In this document: piece after piece, positions 7,308-14,766 of the stretch
Layout of the letters: each line of letters begins with the position of its first letter
Position numbering within the stretch: position 1 is the stretch's first letter
Assembly (NCBI GenBank): GCA_003132145.1
Contig: PKWU01000037.1
Span: forward strand, 30,325-94,324
Direction: 5' to 3'
Source: Granulicella sp.
Lineage (GTDB): Bacteria > Acidobacteriota > Terriglobia > Terriglobales > Acidobacteriaceae
Length of the DNA: 64,000 nucleotides
The notes under the pieces: model-generated
Told to the model about the DNA's origin: nothing
Seen by the model: only the letters and a program-made list of their open reading frames with translations
The model's database searches: none
Made by a program: the position numbers and the translations under genes

Positions 7308-8987
7308 ATGAGCACCGAGTGTTATCCCATCGCAACGCTGCCGCACACCACAAGGCTCTTCCGCGACTTCCTCGCGATGGGCGCGAGCGCAGCCGCCTCG
7401 CCGCTGCGCCAGTGGTATGGGGCGGAGCCGCTGGGCAGCGCGTGGATGTTTTCGCCGCGTCCGAATGCCGCACGCACAAACGCAGCAGCGCTGGCCGATG
7501 CGCTGGAGCGCCAGAGCCTTGCATTCGGCGCGGGCGCGGCCACGCTCGCCAACATCTCGAAGCTGCGCGATGGCGCACGCGCCATCGTTACCGGCCAGCA
7601 GGTCGGCTTACTGGGAGGGCCGCTGCTCACGCTGCTCAAGGCCGCGTCTGCTGTTGCGCGCGCAAAACAAGCGACCGTTGTAACGGGCATAGAACACGTC
7701 CCAATCTTCTGGCTGGCGACGGAGGACCACGACCTTGAAGAGGTAGACCAGGTCTCGCTGCTGAGCAAGTCGTCGGTCGAAACGCTGCACCTCAACGCCA
7801 GGGCGCATGCCGCGCCCGTCGGCAACATTCCTTTCGACGCCAGCATCGACGCGCTGCTCGATCGGGCCAGCGAGCTGCTCCACCACGCACCGATCTGCGA
7901 GCTGCTGCGCGAGTGCTATGCATCCCACTCCGCGAACAACGGAGCACCAACCTTCGCCGGTGCCTTTGCGCGGCTGATGACGCGCCTCTTCGCCAGCCAC
8001 GGCCTCATTGTGATGGACGCCGCGGGCCGCGACTTCCACGCGCTCGGAGCGTCCACGCTACGCTTCGCCGTCGAGCACGCGGAGGAACTGGAGGCGGCGC
8101 TGCTGGCGCGCACGGCTGAGCTGGAGGCCGCGGGCTACCACGCGCAGGTGCTGGTCAAGCCGGGAGCATCCCTTCTGTTCCTGGTCAACGAGGTCGAAGG
8201 CGCGCAGAACCGCCAGGCCCTGCACCGCATGCCCGACGGAAGCTGGAAGGCCGGAACAGGAAACTCGGCGACCTCCTACGCGACCGCCGAGCTGCTGGCG
8301 ATTCTCGATGCAGCGCCCGAGCGGCTCAGCCCCAACGCGCTCCTCCGCCCGGTCTTTCAGGACACAATCCTGCCGACGACGGCCTACATCGGAGGCCCGG
8401 CCGAAGTCGCATACTTCGCGCAGAGCGCCGTGCTGTACCAGCGAATTCTGGGCCACATCACGCCGATCCTGCCGCGCCTGTCGGCCACGCTGGTCGAGCC
8501 AGCCATCGGCGCAATCATGGCGCAGCACGAGATCAGCCTGCCCGACGCGATGCACTCCGCCGAAGAACTCGCCCAACAACTCGGCGCGCGCGCCCTGCCC
8601 ATCGAGGCCAAGCGCCGCCTGGCCGACGCGGGCAACGCGCTCGACCACGCGCTCGCCGCCGCGCACGACTACCTCGGCGCGCTCGACCCCAGCCTTGCCC
8701 GCTCCGCCGAGGTCTCCGCCTCCAAGATGCGCTACCAGATGGGCCGGCTGCGCCGCCTGGCCGCAACCTTCGAGCTGCACCGCGAAGCCAGCCTGCGCAA
8801 GCACGCCGAGGCCATCTCGCTGCACCTCTTCCCCAACGCCCATCCGCAGGAGCGCGTGCTGGCCGGCGTCTGGTTCCTGGCCGCGTGGGAGTCCGCGCAC
8901 GGCGAAGGCCTCGGCACAGGCCTAATCGCGCGCCTGGTCGAAGAGGCCTCCAGCCAGCAGCCCGACCACCTCGTCATCCGGCTTTGA
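7308..8987 (+). CDS. bshC: Bacillithiol biosynthesis cysteine-adding enzyme BshC
   Basis: 559 residues. Recognised by the order ATGQQVGLLGGPLLTLLKA (written here AIVTGQQVGLLGGP), WLATEDHDLEEV, LRPVFQDTILPTTAYIGGPAEVAYFAQ and a C-terminal helical region ending RLFPNxxPQER-like (LFPNAHPQERVL). BshC adds cysteine to glucosaminyl-malate, the last step of bacillithiol synthesis. I chose ATG 7308 because a GAGG precedes it and the protein then starts like the family; the frame is open further upstream. No bshA or bshB is in the window. Confidence 0.92.
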   Translation: MSTECYPIATLPHTTRLFRDFLAMGASAAASPLRQWYGAEPLGSAWMFSPRPNAARTNAAALADALERQSLAFGAGAATLANISKLRDGARAIVTGQQVGLLGGPLLTLLKAASAVARAKQATVVTGIEHVPIFWLATEDHDLEEVDQVSLLSKSSVETLHLNARAHAAPVGNIPFDASIDALLDRASELLHHAPICELLRECYASHSANNGAPTFAGAFARLMTRLFASHGLIVMDAAGRDFHALGASTLRFAVEHAEELEAALLARTAELEAAGYHAQVLVKPGASLLFLVNEVEGAQNRQALHRMPDGSWKAGTGNSATSYATAELLAILDAAPERLSPNALLRPVFQDTILPTTAYIGGPAEVAYFAQSAVLYQRILGHITPILPRLSATLVEPAIGAIMAQHEISLPDAMHSAEELAQQLGARALPIEAKRRLADAGNALDHALAAAHDYLGALDPSLARSAEVSASKMRYQMGRLRRLAATFELHREASLRKHAEAISLHLFPNAHPQERVLAGVWFLAAWESAHGEGLGTGLIARLVEEASSQQPDHLVIRL

Positions 8988-9002
8988 TTTTTTTGCTTTT
9001 AT

Positions 9003-9030
9003 CAACCAGCAACCAACAACCAGCAACCGT
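9003..9030. repeat. Heptamer tandem repeat (4 units)
   Basis: Units caaccag-caaccaa-caaccag-caaccgt with strict 7-bp period, lying in the 74-bp gap between bshC and the next small gene. The heptamer differs from those at 25-52 and 12461-12502 but has the same period. Confidence 0.75.
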
Positions 9031-9061
9031 TCTAAAATGGTTCCCGTAGAGGTGATTCAAC

Positions 9062-9370
9062 ATGGGCCTGAGCGACGATGCGTTTGAAGTAACTTGCCCC
9101 GACTGCGGAGCGATGCTGAAGGTCGATCCCGTAACGCGCGCCATCATCAGCCACACGCCCGCGCCGCGCAAGCGCATGTTCGAGGACTTCACCGACGCCG
9201 CCCGCGCCGCCCGCGAGGCCGACGCACGCCGCGACTCCATCTTCGCGCAGAGTGTCGACGCGCAGAAGAACAAGGACGATTTGATGGCCAAGAAGTTCGC
9301 CGAAGCGGTAAAGAAGGCGAAGGAGAAGCCGCTCGGCGAGAGGCCCCTGCGCGACTTTGACCTGGACTAA
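9062..9370 (+). CDS. Conserved-looking small acidic/basic protein with one CxxC, unknown function
   Basis: 102 residues. An N-terminal CPDC (residues 12-15) sits in a short beta-like segment (FEVTCPDCGAMLKVDPVTRAII); the rest is a strongly charged helix rich in Ala, Lys, Asp and Arg (residues 40-100). It resembles small zinc-ribbon-plus-helix proteins, but one CxxC alone would need a dimer to hold zinc. A GAGGTG ribosome site lies before the ATG. It follows bshC on the same strand across a heptamer array. I do not recognise a named family. Confidence 0.7.
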   Translation: MGLSDDAFEVTCPDCGAMLKVDPVTRAIISHTPAPRKRMFEDFTDAARAAREADARRDSIFAQSVDAQKNKDDLMAKKFAEAVKKAKEKPLGERPLRDFDLD

Positions 9371-9449
9371 AGGCCGCCGTTGACGGGCCCTACGCCGACT
9401 GGACCGAGCTGACCGAGAAGGCCGGCTAGCGAACCTGTGGCGCGAGGGT

Positions 9450-9749
9450 CTATTGCTGCGCGGGGTTCGCCGTATGCGGCTTGCGGCCGAGCTGCTTCCA
9501 GTGGGTCTCCGTCATCTCCACGCCAAACTTCTTCGCCGCGGCCTGGATGTGATGGAAGGCCTCTTCGCGTTCGCTGTCGGTGACATCCTTCACCTGGTCG
9601 AAGCGCGCGATTGCGTTGCGCACATGCGAGGCATTGTTGAGCGGCTCCTTGCGCTGCGCCGGAAACGCATACGTTGAACTCTTCATCTGCTTGCGGTCTT
9701 CGGTCGAAAGGTCGTGCGGAGAATCTTGAGATTTGTGTGCCGTTGCCAT
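9450..9749 (-). CDS. DUF6582-like small protein
   Basis: 99 residues. The core (STYAFPAQRKEPLNNASHVRNAIARFDQVKDVTDSEREEAFHHIQAAAKKFGV) matches small proteins annotated DUF6582, found in soil bacteria and often next to stress functions; no activity is known. The chosen ATG at 9749 starts MATAHKS, where similarity begins; an open frame upstream to 9926 looks non-coding. It is a soluble, helical and hydrophilic protein. Confidence 0.75.
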   Translation of the reverse strand: MATAHKSQDSPHDLSTEDRKQMKSSTYAFPAQRKEPLNNASHVRNAIARFDQVKDVTDSEREEAFHHIQAAAKKFGVEMTETHWKQLGRKPHTANPAQQ

Positions 9750-9948
9750 CGCTGTACTCCCGGTTGAAGGTTCGTCCTGTGGCCCTGATCTTCGCCACCA
9801 CCGGGTTAGATGATGAATTGACACCCGGCGTTGGCAGGCAATGCGACTGAATAATCCAGGCGAACGAATGCTGTCGTTGCGGCGCGATGCTGCTTGAACT
9901 TGAAACTCTTCTTGTGAGATTGGCAATGCGTCTTGCGCAACGAAGGCG

Positions 9949-10458
9949 CTACGGTTTGAAGGGCTCGTCGGCCGATGGGCCGTAGAGTCCCGGCACGGGA
10001 ACGTCGTTCAAGCGCAGATAGACGCCGAGCTGCGCGCGATGGTGGATGAGGTGGTTGAAGAACATGTGCCGAAAGGCCAGCGAGCGCGGGCTGTTGGAGA
10101 TCACCTTGTCGCCGAAGGAGAACTTCCACGTCGCGGCCAGGTCAGAGTCGGAGGCGGCGGCCAACGCGGCGCGGGCTTCGGCTGCGGCTGCGTCGAAGGC
10201 GGCCAGGGCGATCTCGCGGGTGCGGAAGGTCATGTCGGGATGCGGCACGCTGGGGTGGGCCAGATCGAGGCTGGGTGTGGTGAGGATGGTCTTGCCGAAG
10301 GCGGGCAGCGTGGCCACATGCATGGTCAGCTTGCCCATGGCCATGGACTTCTCATGCGGTTTGTAGTCGGGCTTGTCTTCCGGGACGCGCTCCAATGTGC
10401 GGCGCGTCATGCCCATCTCCATGTCATAGTCCTGAAGCAGAAGTTCCGCGGTGGTCAT
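9949..10458 (-). CDS. DinB-family protein (putative metal-dependent four-helix enzyme)
   Basis: 169 residues. Pattern of the DinB/YfiT four-helix bundle: a His in KLTMHVATLP and a C-terminal FNHLIHHRAQLGVYLR supply the usual metal-binding histidine triad. Some family members transfer or hydrolyse low-molecular-weight thiol conjugates (bacillithiol or mycothiol S-transferases), which is worth noting because bshC lies ~1 kb away. The specific substrate is not known. A strong AAAGGAG lies ahead of ATG 10458, so I did not use the upstream in-frame start at 10545. Confidence 0.82.
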   Translation of the reverse strand: MTTAELLLQDYDMEMGMTRRTLERVPEDKPDYKPHEKSMAMGKLTMHVATLPAFGKTILTTPSLDLAHPSVPHPDMTFRTREIALAAFDAAAAEARAALAAASDSDLAATWKFSFGDKVISNSPRSLAFRHMFFNHLIHHRAQLGVYLRLNDVPVPGLYGPSADEPFKP

Positions 10459-10517
10459 CTGGGGTCTCCTTTGCGCTTTAGATTCCTGAAACTCCGCATT
10501 CGATGCCGGTAATATTT

Positions 10518-11300
10518 TTAGACGCCGGTGATGTTGAAGCCGCAATCGACGAATGTGATCTCGCCGGTGATGCCGCTGGCCAGCGGCGAGCAGAGGAAGA
10601 GCGCGGTGTTGCCGACCTCGATCTGCTCCACGTTGCGGTGCAGCGGAGCGCGCAGCGTGACGGCGTCCAGAATCTGGTTGAAGTCGCCGATGCCACGCGC
10701 GGCCAGTGTGCGGATCGGCCCGGCGGAGACAGCGTTGACGCGGATGTTTTTCGCGCCCAGCGATGCCGCCAGATAGCGCACCGTGGACTCCAGCGCGGCC
10801 TTGGCCACGCCCATCACATTGTAGTTGGGGAAGACTTTTTCGCCGCCGTAGTAGGTCAGCGTCAAAATCGATCCGCCGTCGGTCATCAGCGGCGCGGCAC
10901 CGCGTGCCAGCGCAATCAGCGAGTAGACGCTGATGTCGTGCGCGATGCGGAAGTCCTCGCGGCTGGTGAGCAGAAAATCGTTCCTCAGCGCGTCAGCCGG
11001 CGCGAACGCGACCGAGTGGATGAGAATGTCGATCTTCGGAATCGGAAACGCGGCCGCAATCTGCGCGAAGACCGCGTCGATCTCCTCGTCGCGCGATACG
11101 TCGCACTGAAAGGCGCGCCCAACGCCGGTCTGGCCCAGGTCTTCCAGTAACTCTTCGGCCTCGCGCTGCAGCCGCTCCGACTGGTAGGACAGCACCAGGG
11201 TCGCTCCCGCCTCGGCCAGCTTCTGCGCCACGCTGTAGGCGATGCTGCGTTTATTGGCCAGGCCGAAGACGACGGCCACTTTGCCCTTCAGATCGATCAT
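10518..11300 (-). CDS. fabI: Enoyl-[acyl-carrier-protein] reductase FabI
   Basis: 260 residues. The N-terminal NAD site is the FabI form (GLANKRSIAYSVAQKL), not a classical TGxxxGIG. The catalytic Tyr-x6-Lys is in PNYNVMGVAKAALE and the substrate loop in AGPIRTLAARGI. The enzyme reduces trans-2-enoyl-ACP in the last step of type II fatty acid elongation and is the triclosan target class. AAGGAG precedes ATG 11300. The gene is not in a fab cluster. Confidence 0.95.
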   Translation of the reverse strand: MIDLKGKVAVVFGLANKRSIAYSVAQKLAEAGATLVLSYQSERLQREAEELLEDLGQTGVGRAFQCDVSRDEEIDAVFAQIAAAFPIPKIDILIHSVAFAPADALRNDFLLTSREDFRIAHDISVYSLIALARGAAPLMTDGGSILTLTYYGGEKVFPNYNVMGVAKAALESTVRYLAASLGAKNIRVNAVSAGPIRTLAARGIGDFNQILDAVTLRAPLHRNVEQIEVGNTALFLCSPLASGITGEITFVDCGFNITGV

Positions 11301-11378
11301 GCAACTCCTTGAAATCTTCCAAGAGATTCCAATCAATAGGATAGCAGCGGCAGGCGGGTCCTGCGTCCGTGCGACGCT

Positions 11379-11759
11379 TCAGCCGCGCGTCAGCCAATCG
11401 TACTGCTCGTCGGTCAGCGGAACCACCGAGAGCCGAAACTGGCGAAACAGGATCGACCCTTGAAAGACTCCCGCCGCGCGAATCTCGGCCAGCGGCCTCT
11501 CGCGCTGCAACCTCTTCCCTGGTTTGATGCGCACAATGGGATTGCGGGCGTCGCTCGCGTCCACCGACACTACTTTCGCCGTTCCCACAGCAGCCTTGCC
11601 CACGTTCGAGTGGTAGATCACGCACCGCTCGCCCTTCTTCATATTGCGCAGGGTCATCAGGGCCTGGTTGTTGGCGATGCCGTCCCAGACGGTCTCGCCA
11701 TCGCGCACCAGATCGTCGAAGGAGTACTTCCCAGGTTCCGTCTTCAGTAGATAAGGCAT
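11379..11759 (-). CDS. EVE-domain protein (PUA-like)
   Basis: 126 residues. The EVE fold of the thymocyte nuclear protein 1 family is recognisable: YLLKTEPGKYSFDDLVRDGETVWDGIANNQA, then KKGERCVIYHS and LFRQFRLSVVPLTDEQYDWL. These PUA/YTH-like domains bind modified bases in DNA or RNA, and in bacteria are linked to modification-dependent restriction or translation. No restriction genes are here. AGGAG precedes ATG 11759, just 14 bases from a heptamer array. It is slightly shorter than the usual ~140-150 residues. Confidence 0.88.
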   Translation of the reverse strand: MPYLLKTEPGKYSFDDLVRDGETVWDGIANNQALMTLRNMKKGERCVIYHSNVGKAAVGTAKVVSVDASDARNPIVRIKPGKRLQRERPLAEIRAAGVFQGSILFRQFRLSVVPLTDEQYDWLTRG

Positions 11760-11773
11760 AGGCTCCTGCGAGG

Positions 11774-11815
11774 TTCGAGGTTCGTGATTCGTGATTCGTG
11801 ATTCGTGATTCGTGA
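11774..11815. repeat. Heptamer tandem repeat (6 units)
   Basis: One ttcgagg unit followed by five perfect ttcgtga units, fading into related units (tgagaga, tgcgagg, cgcgagg) to ~11836. It lies immediately upstream of the EVE gene start, so it could sit in its 5' leader or promoter. Confidence 0.85.
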
Positions 11816-11880
11816 TGAGAGATGCGAGGCGCGAGGGATAAGGTGCACGATTCGAGGATTGAATTGGCGAAAATTTCCAC

Positions 11881-11908
11881 TGACCACTCATCCCTGACCA
11901 CTGATCCC
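11881..11908. repeat. Heptamer tandem repeat (4 units)
   Basis: Units tgaccac-tcatccc-tgaccac-tgatccc, a 14-bp direct repeat made of two alternating heptamers, five bases beyond the murI stop codon. Confidence 0.75.
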
Positions 11909-11912
11909 TTGC

Positions 11913-12824
11913 TTACCCGCCCAGATCGACGAGTTGAACTTTACCGACGGGGCGGCCGAGAAAGCGCGAGCCGAGCCGCTCGAACTTCCGCACGGAGTCG
12001 GTGGCGAAGAACTCGCAGGTGGCCTCGCCAACTTCAGCCAACGCTCCGTTCGCCTCGCAAACTCCCGCTAGACCACCGCGCGCGATGCCGTTCTCAGATA
12101 AAACTCTCGCCACCACACGCGCCGTCGCCTGCGCCGAGTCGATGACGCGCAGTGGCCGGCCAAGCTCCACCAGCGTGCGTTCGATGGCTGGCCGCAGCAG
12201 CGGGTAGTGGGTGCAGCCAAGCAGCAGCGCGCGGCTCTCGGGCGCGTCCCGTAGCGCCTCGCCAAGATAGATGCGCAGCACCTGCGCGGTCACGGAAGCC
12301 CGTGCCGCATCGCCATCCTCGCCAATCCATCCCTCCTCCACCAGCGGCACCAGCAGCGGACAGGCCTTCTCGGTCGCTTTCAGCCCGAGCGCCGCGCAGG
12401 CCCGCGCGTATGCGTGCGATTCGATGGTCGCCTGCGTGGCCAGCACCAGCACGCCGGCCGTTGTTCCTTGTTCCCTATGACCTGGCCCCTGTTCCCTGCA
12501 TGCGTCTGCCGCGGCCTCGGCGCCCGGCTGGATCACTCCCACCACCGGGATAGGCAGCGCCTCGCGCAGCTCGTCGAGCGCCAGCGCTGTCGCGGTATTG
12601 CAGGCCACCACCAGCAACTGCGCTCCACGCTGCTGTAGGAAGCGCGCGCTGGAGAGCGCATAGCGAACAATTGTCTCCCGCGACTTCGATCCATAGGGCA
12701 GGCGTGCCGTATCGCCCAGATAGACGAAGTGAGAGCCGGGAACCAGAGGCAGCAGCTCGCGCAGCACAGTCAGCCCGCCGAAGCCGGAGTCGAAGACGCC
12801 GATGGTCAAACCCTTCGCGCCCAT
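11913..12824 (-). CDS. murI: Glutamate racemase MurI
   Basis: 303 residues. Converts L- to D-glutamate for peptidoglycan in the cytosol. The two catalytic cysteines are present: Cys75 in VVACNTATA and Cys204 in LLGCTHYPLL, and the N-terminal FDSGFGGLTVL is standard. Residues ~108-122 (REQGPGHREQG region) are an in-frame insertion coded by six heptamers (12461-12502); most MurI proteins go almost directly from IQPGAEAA to a GVLATxATI-like strand, so the insert should form a surface loop. The start codon overlaps the stop of the GerMN gene (TGATG), indicating translational coupling. Confidence 0.95.
   Translation of the reverse strand: MGAKGLTIGVFDSGFGGLTVLRELLPLVPGSHFVYLGDTARLPYGSKSRETIVRYALSSARFLQQRGAQLLVVACNTATALALDELREALPIPVVGVIQPGAEAAADACREQGPGHREQGTTAGVLVLATQATIESHAYARACAALGLKATEKACPLLVPLVEEGWIGEDGDAARASVTAQVLRIYLGEALRDAPESRALLLGCTHYPLLRPAIERTLVELGRPLRVIDSAQATARVVARVLSENGIARGGLAGVCEANGALAEVGEATCEFFATDSVRKFERLGSRFLGRPVGKVQLVDLGG
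12461..12502. repeat. Heptamer array inside murI (6 units)
   Basis: Six units, ttgttcc-ttgttcc-ctatgac-ctggccc-ctgttcc-ctgcatg, 42 bp in all and therefore 14 codons in frame. Unit sequences match the array at 25-52. Confidence 0.8.
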
Positions 12825-13600
12825 CAGCGGCCCTCCTCCGTGGCCGGCTGCGCGGACCCGGTCGCAGTATCGACCACGTCGTATGTGCGCATCAGGTCGG
12901 CGTGTCCGTTCAGCGTCTCGCGCGGCTGGCCGTCCACCAGGAAGCGCACCTGCTCGATGCTCGGAAAGTTTGCGTAGAGCGTGCCCAGGATCGAGTCAAT
13001 GGTCAGCGTCTCCGCCTCGATGCCCGAGGGATGGTGGTCGGCAAAGCTGCCGTGCAGATTCACCACCGCCAGCTTGCCGCCGGGAATGCGCGGCCCGGGG
13101 TTCTGGTCGGCGTTGGAGGGAGGGCCGTCGGGCGCGCTCCAGCCCGGAACCACGGAGCGGTCCTTGCGCGCCGCCGCGTTCTTTCCCACCGCCGGTTTCT
13201 CTGCCTCCGCCGGTTTGCCGCCGGGCGCGACCGGCGTGTGCAGCGGCAGGTCGAGCAGAAAGACGTCGTCCACAGCCGGGCCGCTCTCCAGCGGATGGGC
13301 GGATCCTTTGTAGGAATACTCTGCGATCAGCCGCGTCAGCAAGGCGCGCGCGCGGGCCGTCGTCTCCACCGGCAGCGCAACATCGCGTTTCACCAAAGTG
13401 ATGGAGCCGGTGGCGTCGTTGGCCAGCGCCAGATGGACCGTCTCGCTGGGCGTGGCCACGGGCGCGGCCAGCGGCGTCTCGTCGCGGTGCCGGGTCAGCT
13501 TTTCGCGCGTCTGCTCGCAGCCGCGCAGCAGCACCAGCGCCATCACAAGGATCGCGCCGCTCAGGCACCAGAAGAGAACGCGCTGGTAGCGGGGAATCAT
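12824..13600 (-). CDS. GerMN-domain membrane-anchored protein
   Basis: 258 residues. An N-terminal transmembrane anchor (~7-26) ends in a Cys (LLRGCEQ) that could be a lipobox-like lipid site. The GerMN-type core follows (VHLALANDATGSITLVKRDVALP, ARALLTRLI, then TIDSILGTLYANFPSIEQVRFLVDGQ). GerMN domains occur in spore germination and envelope proteins and are thought to bind ligands. Residues ~120-165 are a Pro/Ala/Lys-rich insertion splitting the domain. It overlaps the amidase upstream by four bases and murI downstream by one, so it is part of a cell-wall operon. Confidence 0.82.
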   Translation of the reverse strand: MIPRYQRVLFWCLSGAILVMALVLLRGCEQTREKLTRHRDETPLAAPVATPSETVHLALANDATGSITLVKRDVALPVETTARARALLTRLIAEYSYKGSAHPLESGPAVDDVFLLDLPLHTPVAPGGKPAEAEKPAVGKNAAARKDRSVVPGWSAPDGPPSNADQNPGPRIPGGKLAVVNLHGSFADHHPSGIEAETLTIDSILGTLYANFPSIEQVRFLVDGQPRETLNGHADLMRTYDVVDTATGSAQPATEEGR

Positions 13601-14715
13601 TGGCCCCCCCCTGCCGTCGCCGGGCTGTCGCCTGACCCGCTGGAGGAACTCGCGGGTGCGGCCTTGCCAGCGCTGTTCGCCTTGTCCTTGTTCGCCGCAC
13701 CACGACTGCCGGCCTGACTCCCCGCTTGACTGGCCGCTTGACTGGCCGCTGGAGTGCCAGCCGGAACGCCGAGCGGCGCATGGGCTTTGGCCGCCGCGAG
13801 CCTGGCCGCTGCACGCCCGGAAGCCTCGGCCGCCGCGCGCGCAGCCTGAGCCGCCGCCTGTGCCTGCGCCGCCGGATCGGCTGTACCCGCACCGCCAGCG
13901 CTGGTTGCCGCTGAATTAGGGGCCGTTGGGTCCACATCGTTGCGCCAAGCCTGTAGCGCCGCAGTCAGCGTGGCGGCGACCCGCTGCTGGTAGTCCGCAT
14001 CCGTCACCGGCGTCGCGTCGCTGCCTGCAACCGGCAGCGGGGCCAGCTCGATAGCCACCGCCGGACACTGCAAATTGTCCAATGGCCGCACCGGCTCACG
14101 TCCAGCCAGCAGCGGAAGGTTCGCCTTGCCCAGCGCCGCGCTCAGGTCGCCGGCAAGACGCAGGCTCTGACTGACAGAGGCGGCCTGCGCCATCTCCCAC
14201 GGCACCGGGACGAATGCAACGCGCGGGGTGAGCGGAACGTTCGCGCTCGAGTCCTCCTGCGGCGGCTGCAACGCCGAGGTGTAGAGATGCAGGCCCGATC
14301 CGCTGGCCGTGGCATGAATCACAATGCAGGCCAGCGCGTGCGCGCGGTTGGCGATCTCGGCGCGCTGGTCGCCGGTCAGCGGAGTGGCGGGGTCAGCATC
14401 GCGCGTCGAGACCACGGTGAACCCGGCAGCCGTCAACGTCGCGCGCATCCGCGCCGCAATCGCCAGGGTCACGTCCTTCTCTAAGATCTTGTCGCCCAGC
14501 GTTGCGCCGGCATCCTGCCCGCCGTGCGCCGGGTCCAGCACCACCAGATTGCGGTCCATCTGCGACGCGGCGGGGCTCTGCGCCTGCCTGGAATTTGCGT
14601 TCTGCCCCTGCGTCTGCGCCCGCAGGTAGAACGCAGCAACAGCCGCGCCCGCCAGAATGACGAGAAGGACAGCGGCGAACTGGCGAGAAGGGATCAACGG
14701 TTTTTCTTCAACCAA
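13597..14715 (-). CDS. N-acetylmuramoyl-L-alanine amidase (Amidase_3 family), membrane-anchored
   Basis: 372 residues. One N-terminal transmembrane segment (~12-31) is followed by the zinc-amidase core: LDPAHGGQDAG (His ligand), LEKDVTLAI (Glu ligand), VIHATASG (second His) and AIELAPL (catalytic-type Glu). It cleaves the amide between MurNAc and L-Ala in the periplasm. The last ~110 residues are low-complexity Ala/Gln/Ser with a 12-bp repeat near 13708-13752 (AASQ units). The VIHATASG and AIELAP motifs deviate a little from the usual SIHANA and vE(lg)F, so activity is probable but not certain. It is the first gene of the operon leading to murI. Confidence 0.85.
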   Translation of the reverse strand: MVEEKPLIPSRQFAAVLLVILAGAAVAAFYLRAQTQGQNANSRQAQSPAASQMDRNLVVLDPAHGGQDAGATLGDKILEKDVTLAIAARMRATLTAAGFTVVSTRDADPATPLTGDQRAEIANRAHALACIVIHATASGSGLHLYTSALQPPQEDSSANVPLTPRVAFVPVPWEMAQAASVSQSLRLAGDLSAALGKANLPLLAGREPVRPLDNLQCPAVAIELAPLPVAGSDATPVTDADYQQRVAATLTAALQAWRNDVDPTAPNSAATSAGGAGTADPAAQAQAAAQAARAAAEASGRAAARLAAAKAHAPLGVPAGTPAASQAASQAGSQAGSRGAANKDKANSAGKAAPASSSSGSGDSPATAGGGQ

Positions 14716-14766
14716 ATCTTAGACCGATGGAGGTGCCCCTGCTCCATCCATCCAGCAAATGACGTC

